This document shows, piece after piece, positions 7,192 to 9,108 of a stretch of 9,108 nucleotides of DNA. The DNA comes from Candidatus Thiomargarita nelsonii (GTDB taxonomy: Bacteria; Pseudomonadota; Gammaproteobacteria; Beggiatoales; Beggiatoaceae), in assembly GCA_001640045.1 (NCBI GenBank), contig LUTY01000004.1, positions 1-9,108 on the forward strand, written 5' to 3'. A program made the translations under genes and the position numbers. Position 1 is the first letter of the stretch. Each line of letters begins with the position of its first letter. Below the pieces are notes generated by a model. That model had not been told where the DNA came from. It ran no database searches and saw nothing but the letters and a program-made list of their open reading frames with translations.

Positions 7192-7747
7192 TTCTTTTTC
7201 CGTCGTGGGAATTGATGAAGCTGGTAATGAAAGCAATAAGCGTTTTGGTGTCAAATGGTTCGGAATGATCGGACTCTTCCAAAAGAACGACACGGCCTCC
7301 CGATAATTAGCTTCGCTGACCTTCGGTTGCAATAATCCATTTACTTCACTTCGTTCCGTTACTTCGTTTGATGAGAGGGAAACCAGTTCGGGTGATTCTA
7401 TCTGATGTGGTTGCCACAAGGTGTAATGGAGAGCCGTCGATAGCGAGTTCCAGAAAGGTTCTATATCCTCGTCTATTTGGGTTAAATCCTGAGGCAATGT
7501 CAGAGAGAAATCGAGCCTTTGGGTATTTGCTTTTGAGCAATTTTTCTTGTTTGTCAAGAGAACTTTTTTGTTTGGAGCTTGAAACTCTTGCATAGAGAAT
7601 AATGGTCGTTGGCTCGTCAACCCACACCCGGTAATGTCCTCCTTTCGTTTTCTTGACCTTCTCAAACTTATCCTCCTTTATCCAATTCTGGATAGTTTCA
7701 TTTGTGACTGAATATTTTTTAGCTAAGAAACCCGTTGATTTATACAT
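7151..7747 (-). pseudogene. tnpA: TnpA, IS607 serine recombinase, broken by a short stop-rich insertion
   Basis: From ATG 7747 the first 126 codons are a good IS607 TnpA: a MerR-like helix-turn-helix (about 5-42, LAKKYSVTNETIQNWIKE and GGHYRVW), then the small serine-recombinase catalytic domain with LYARVSSSKQK (Arg54, nucleophile Ser56), SDIASGFNPNRRG and TSDRITRTGFPLI. The frame then hits TGA (7346-7348) and TAA. In the same frame it resumes with GGRVVLLEESDHSEPFDTKT and AFITSFINSHDGKRSGRRR, the usual TnpA C-terminus, ending TAG at 7151-7153. Family members have roughly eight residues between GFxLI and GG; here there are about 22 codons including both stops, so some 40-45 bases seem inserted. 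The C-terminus overlaps the start of tnpB, as is normal. A GAGGTGAT ribosome binding site precedes the start. Not expected to make an active recombinase. Confidence 0.8.
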
Positions 7748-7748
7748 A

Positions 7749-7768
7749 AAATCACCTCAAATCACCTA
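7749..7768. repeat. Tandem 10-base repeat carrying the tnpA ribosome binding site
   Basis: AAATCACCTC is followed at once by AAATCACCTA (9 of 10 identical). On the minus strand the copy next to the gene gives GAGGTGAT just before ATG 7747, a strong Shine-Dalgarno. The second copy could be a remnant duplication or part of a TnpA binding site, since IS607 ends carry short repeats. Confidence 0.55.
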
Positions 7769-7773
7769 TTTGG

Positions 7774-7800
7774 TATTTTTGGTTATTTTAGTGTTTTGGG
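7774..7800. repeat. Three degenerate 9-base units at the probable IS607 end
   Basis: TATTTTTGG, TTATTTTAG and TGTTTTGGG lie head to tail, each T-rich and ending in G. They occupy the space between the tnpA start and the presumed insertion point and could be subterminal recombinase binding repeats. This is inferred from position and periodicity only. Confidence 0.4.
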
Positions 7801-7801
7801 T

Positions 7802-8392
7802 TTATAAATTCAACTGTTTTGGCTTGTAATGAGGTGGTATGACTTCTAGTACTGAATACAATGGTATCAACAAAAGAAAATACCATTTCTGACACCACCC
7901 TTCTTTTAAGTTAATGACTCCAAAGATGTACGCTATATAGTAATGTAATACCCCCAGTAAACCAAACCATTTGATAAACATTGGAAGATCAACAAAGAAC
8001 CACAAAGGAAATATCAGCCATGAGCCTAAAATACTCAATTTCCAGATAACCATTTTTACGCCAGCAAACAACTTCATTTTCCAGTCAGCCGTCAGAATAT
8101 CCTTTGCTAACCCTTTGTACCATCTATTTACTCTGTTTGATAAAGTCTATCAAACTATGAGGTGATAAAGAAAATCATCTGTCATTAGTTTGTTGTCATC
8201 ATCTATAAAAGCATACCATTTGTGCGGTTTGATATGATTTATGATAAAATATTCAATGGCGCGGCCTTTAGCAACTGCTTTGCATTTAAACTCGGTGGGG
8301 ACTATGACGAGTTTGCAGTCCATTGTCCCTTTGACAAATTTAGATATTGTTTTTTCTAAATCACATCCTTGATCTATAATTATGTTGACTTC
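7802..8392 (-). pseudogene. Family 2 membrane glycosyltransferase with internal deletion
   Basis: One minus-strand frame, broken by adjacent stops TGA-TAG (8147-8152), holds both ends of a processive-type GT2 enzyme. The upstream part has EVNIIIDQGCDLEKTI, a CKAVAKGRAIEYF segment and WYAFIDDDNKLMTDDFLY, in which DDDN is the nucleotide-sugar and metal-binding DxD region. After the stops comes NRVNRWYKGLAKDIL, the counterpart of the QxxRW acceptor motif, then membrane segments (IWKLSILGSWLIFPLWFF, LLGVLHYYIAYIFGVINL, WYFLLLIPLYSVLEVIPP). About a hundred residues normally lie between these parts in such enzymes, so an in-frame middle section has been lost. The start is gone too: the frame abuts IS982 sequence at about 8393-8397. 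The tail after VIPP is short and lies beside the IS607 end, so that insertion may have truncated it. Probably once made or exported a surface glycan. Confidence 0.78.
8135..8155. repeat. 8-bp palindrome at the glycosyltransferase deletion joint
   Basis: GTTTGATA and TATCAAAC pair perfectly around a 5-base loop. The minus-strand stops TGA and TAG lie inside it, exactly where the middle of the glycosyltransferase is missing. It may be the scar of a palindromic element or of deletion between short repeats. Confidence 0.55.
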
Positions 8393-8396
8393 GATA

Positions 8397-9088
8397 AAGA
8401 ATTTTGTCCAAGATGGGAATCAGCTTGTTTTGCATGTTTTTTTTGAGCGGGGTGATCAATTGAAGGCCGCCCTCTAACAATTTTTTTGTGATTTTTTGGA
8501 AAATATAGCCTTTGTCTCCAAAAAGTTTTCCAGTCAGTTCTTTTGTCATTGAGGGAAGAGGTTGACTAACCTCCAGGTTTCCAGGTGTCACCTTGACGGC
8601 TATATTCTCCAATTTCATTGATAATTAAATGTAATTTAAATCCATCAAACCACCCCATAGTGCTTTTCCCTCTGGCGGCTAATCCTCTGAAAACTTTATT
8701 TGAGTTAATTCTTTTATTGTGAAAAACAACGATTTTTGTCGAATCCACAAACGCAATACCAGTGTTCTGACCCGTGCGATTTTGGCTAAATTTAACCAAT
8801 GGAATTAATGCTAATGGTATTAATTCTACAAATCTTGAATAACTTACCACATTAGGAAATAAACTCTTTCCATAGTTAGAACAGATGTAGAGTTTATAGA
8901 AGGTTTTAAAATTTCTAAAACCGGTCATGTGATGATACATAACTAATATCGTCATGACTTCACTGAGTAACCGCTTTGAAGGCCAAGTAGGCCTCGCCGC
9001 AGTTGCTTCTGGGAAGCTTTTTTTAAATTCATTTTCGGAATTTTCGGTCAAATCGTCTTTCATCACAAAAAATTTTAGTGATATCCAT
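8397..9088 (-). pseudogene. IS982-family transposase, truncated and twice frameshifted
   Basis: The reading starts at ATG 9088 (MDITKIFCDE), shifts near 9058-9063 into a long frame with SEVMTILVMYHHMTGFRNFK, FPNVVSYSRFVEL, GIAFVDSTKIVVFHNKRI and VFRGLAARGKSTMGWFDGFK, and shifts again near 8601-8608 into AVKVTPGN, GKLFGDKGYIF and LQLITPLKKNMQNKLIPILD. These blocks are in the IS982 order. The first two catalytic Asp residues (FVDST, FGDKGY) are present. The sequence leaves the family at DKIL (8397), before the third catalytic Glu, so about 60 C-terminal residues are missing. The first shift looks like one extra A in the run at 9058-9060. The second fits loss of two bases (GE-I-AVK against the usual GELLAVK). 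It directly joins the glycosyltransferase remnant. Confidence 0.82.
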
Positions 9089-9108
9089 GCTGAGGCTCTC
9101 TTTAGTTT
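8397..9108 (-). mobile_element. Partial IS982-family insertion sequence
   Basis: It holds the transposase remnant above plus 20 bases upstream of its start up to the window edge. The 3' end of the element, with its terminal repeat, has been deleted at the junction near 8393-8397. The 5' terminal repeat would lie at or beyond the window edge and cannot be confirmed. Confidence 0.65.

Larger units (their letters stand above)
5920..7800 (-). mobile_element. IS607-family insertion sequence, degraded (tnpA broken, tnpB open)
   Basis: A serine-recombinase tnpA (7151-7747) followed by an overlapping tnpB (5974-7191) on the same strand is the standard IS607 order. Such elements have no terminal inverted repeats and insert at GG dinucleotides, so the ends are estimates. 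The 5' end probably lies near the GGG at 7798-7800, next to the truncated glycosyltransferase tail. The 3' end probably lies near GG at 5919-5926, between tnpB and the lectin gene. The element seems to have entered the end of the glycosyltransferase region. Confidence 0.6.

Noticed and set aside
7192..7665. N-terminal extension of TnpB to ATG 7665
   Set aside because: The translation is unlike any TnpB and is simply out of phase with the recognisable TnpA coding sequence on the same strand.
1..9108. CRISPR arrays, tRNA and rRNA genes
   Set aside because: No regularly spaced direct repeats and no cloverleaf or rRNA-like sequence were seen on either strand by eye.

Overview
The window looks like an AT-rich, accessory and decaying part of a bacterial chromosome, probably a gammaproteobacterium of the large sulfur-bacteria type (Beggiatoa/Thiomargarita relatives). 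That placement is inference from low GC, dense IS debris, a palindromic MITE-like element and the mix of families; nothing here is a taxonomic marker. TGA ends an intact gene (the one ending at 808), so the standard stop set applies.

Layout. At 14-2175 (+) a secreted endonuclease/exonuclease/phosphatase-fold protein is followed after 29 bases by a membrane-anchored SGNH/GDSL hydrolase gene, which carries one in-frame TGA (1231-1233) but is otherwise complete. A perfect 9-bp palindrome overlaps the stop codon of the hydrolase and separates it from a convergent AIPR-family gene (2191-3885, -), a candidate anti-phage protein with a PD-(D/E)XK-like nuclease signature at its N-terminus. Upstream of AIPR lies a 166-bp element made almost wholly of two 60-base inverted arms (3909-4074). 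Next to it is the C-terminal remnant of an unidentified gene (4077-4283, -), then a stretch without a clear gene and a hairpin.

From 4531 rightwards everything reads on the minus strand. A secreted two-domain protein (4531-5868) joins an L-type (legume-like) lectin domain to a C-terminal three-repeat domain like VMO-I, a hen-egg vitelline membrane protein. Next comes an IS607-type element (about 5920-7800). Its tnpB gene is open (RuvC D/E/D residues present, zinc-finger Cys lost). Its tnpA serine recombinase is broken by a short stop-rich insertion, but the C-terminal part is still readable after it. Beyond it lies a family-2 membrane glycosyltransferase pseudogene (7802-8392) that has lost its middle section. 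This is fused at about 8393-8397 to a truncated, twice-frameshifted IS982-family transposase (8397-9088) that runs towards the right window edge.

Taken together, the likely functional genes are the EEP protein, the AIPR protein, the lectin/VMO-I protein and perhaps tnpB. The rest is a record of insertion, deletion and nonsense or frameshift mutation. Several of the broken genes were found only by reading across stops and frames. The features of most interest are the lectin/VMO-I fusion, the lone AIPR gene behind a MITE, and the TnpB without a normal zinc finger beside a dead TnpA.
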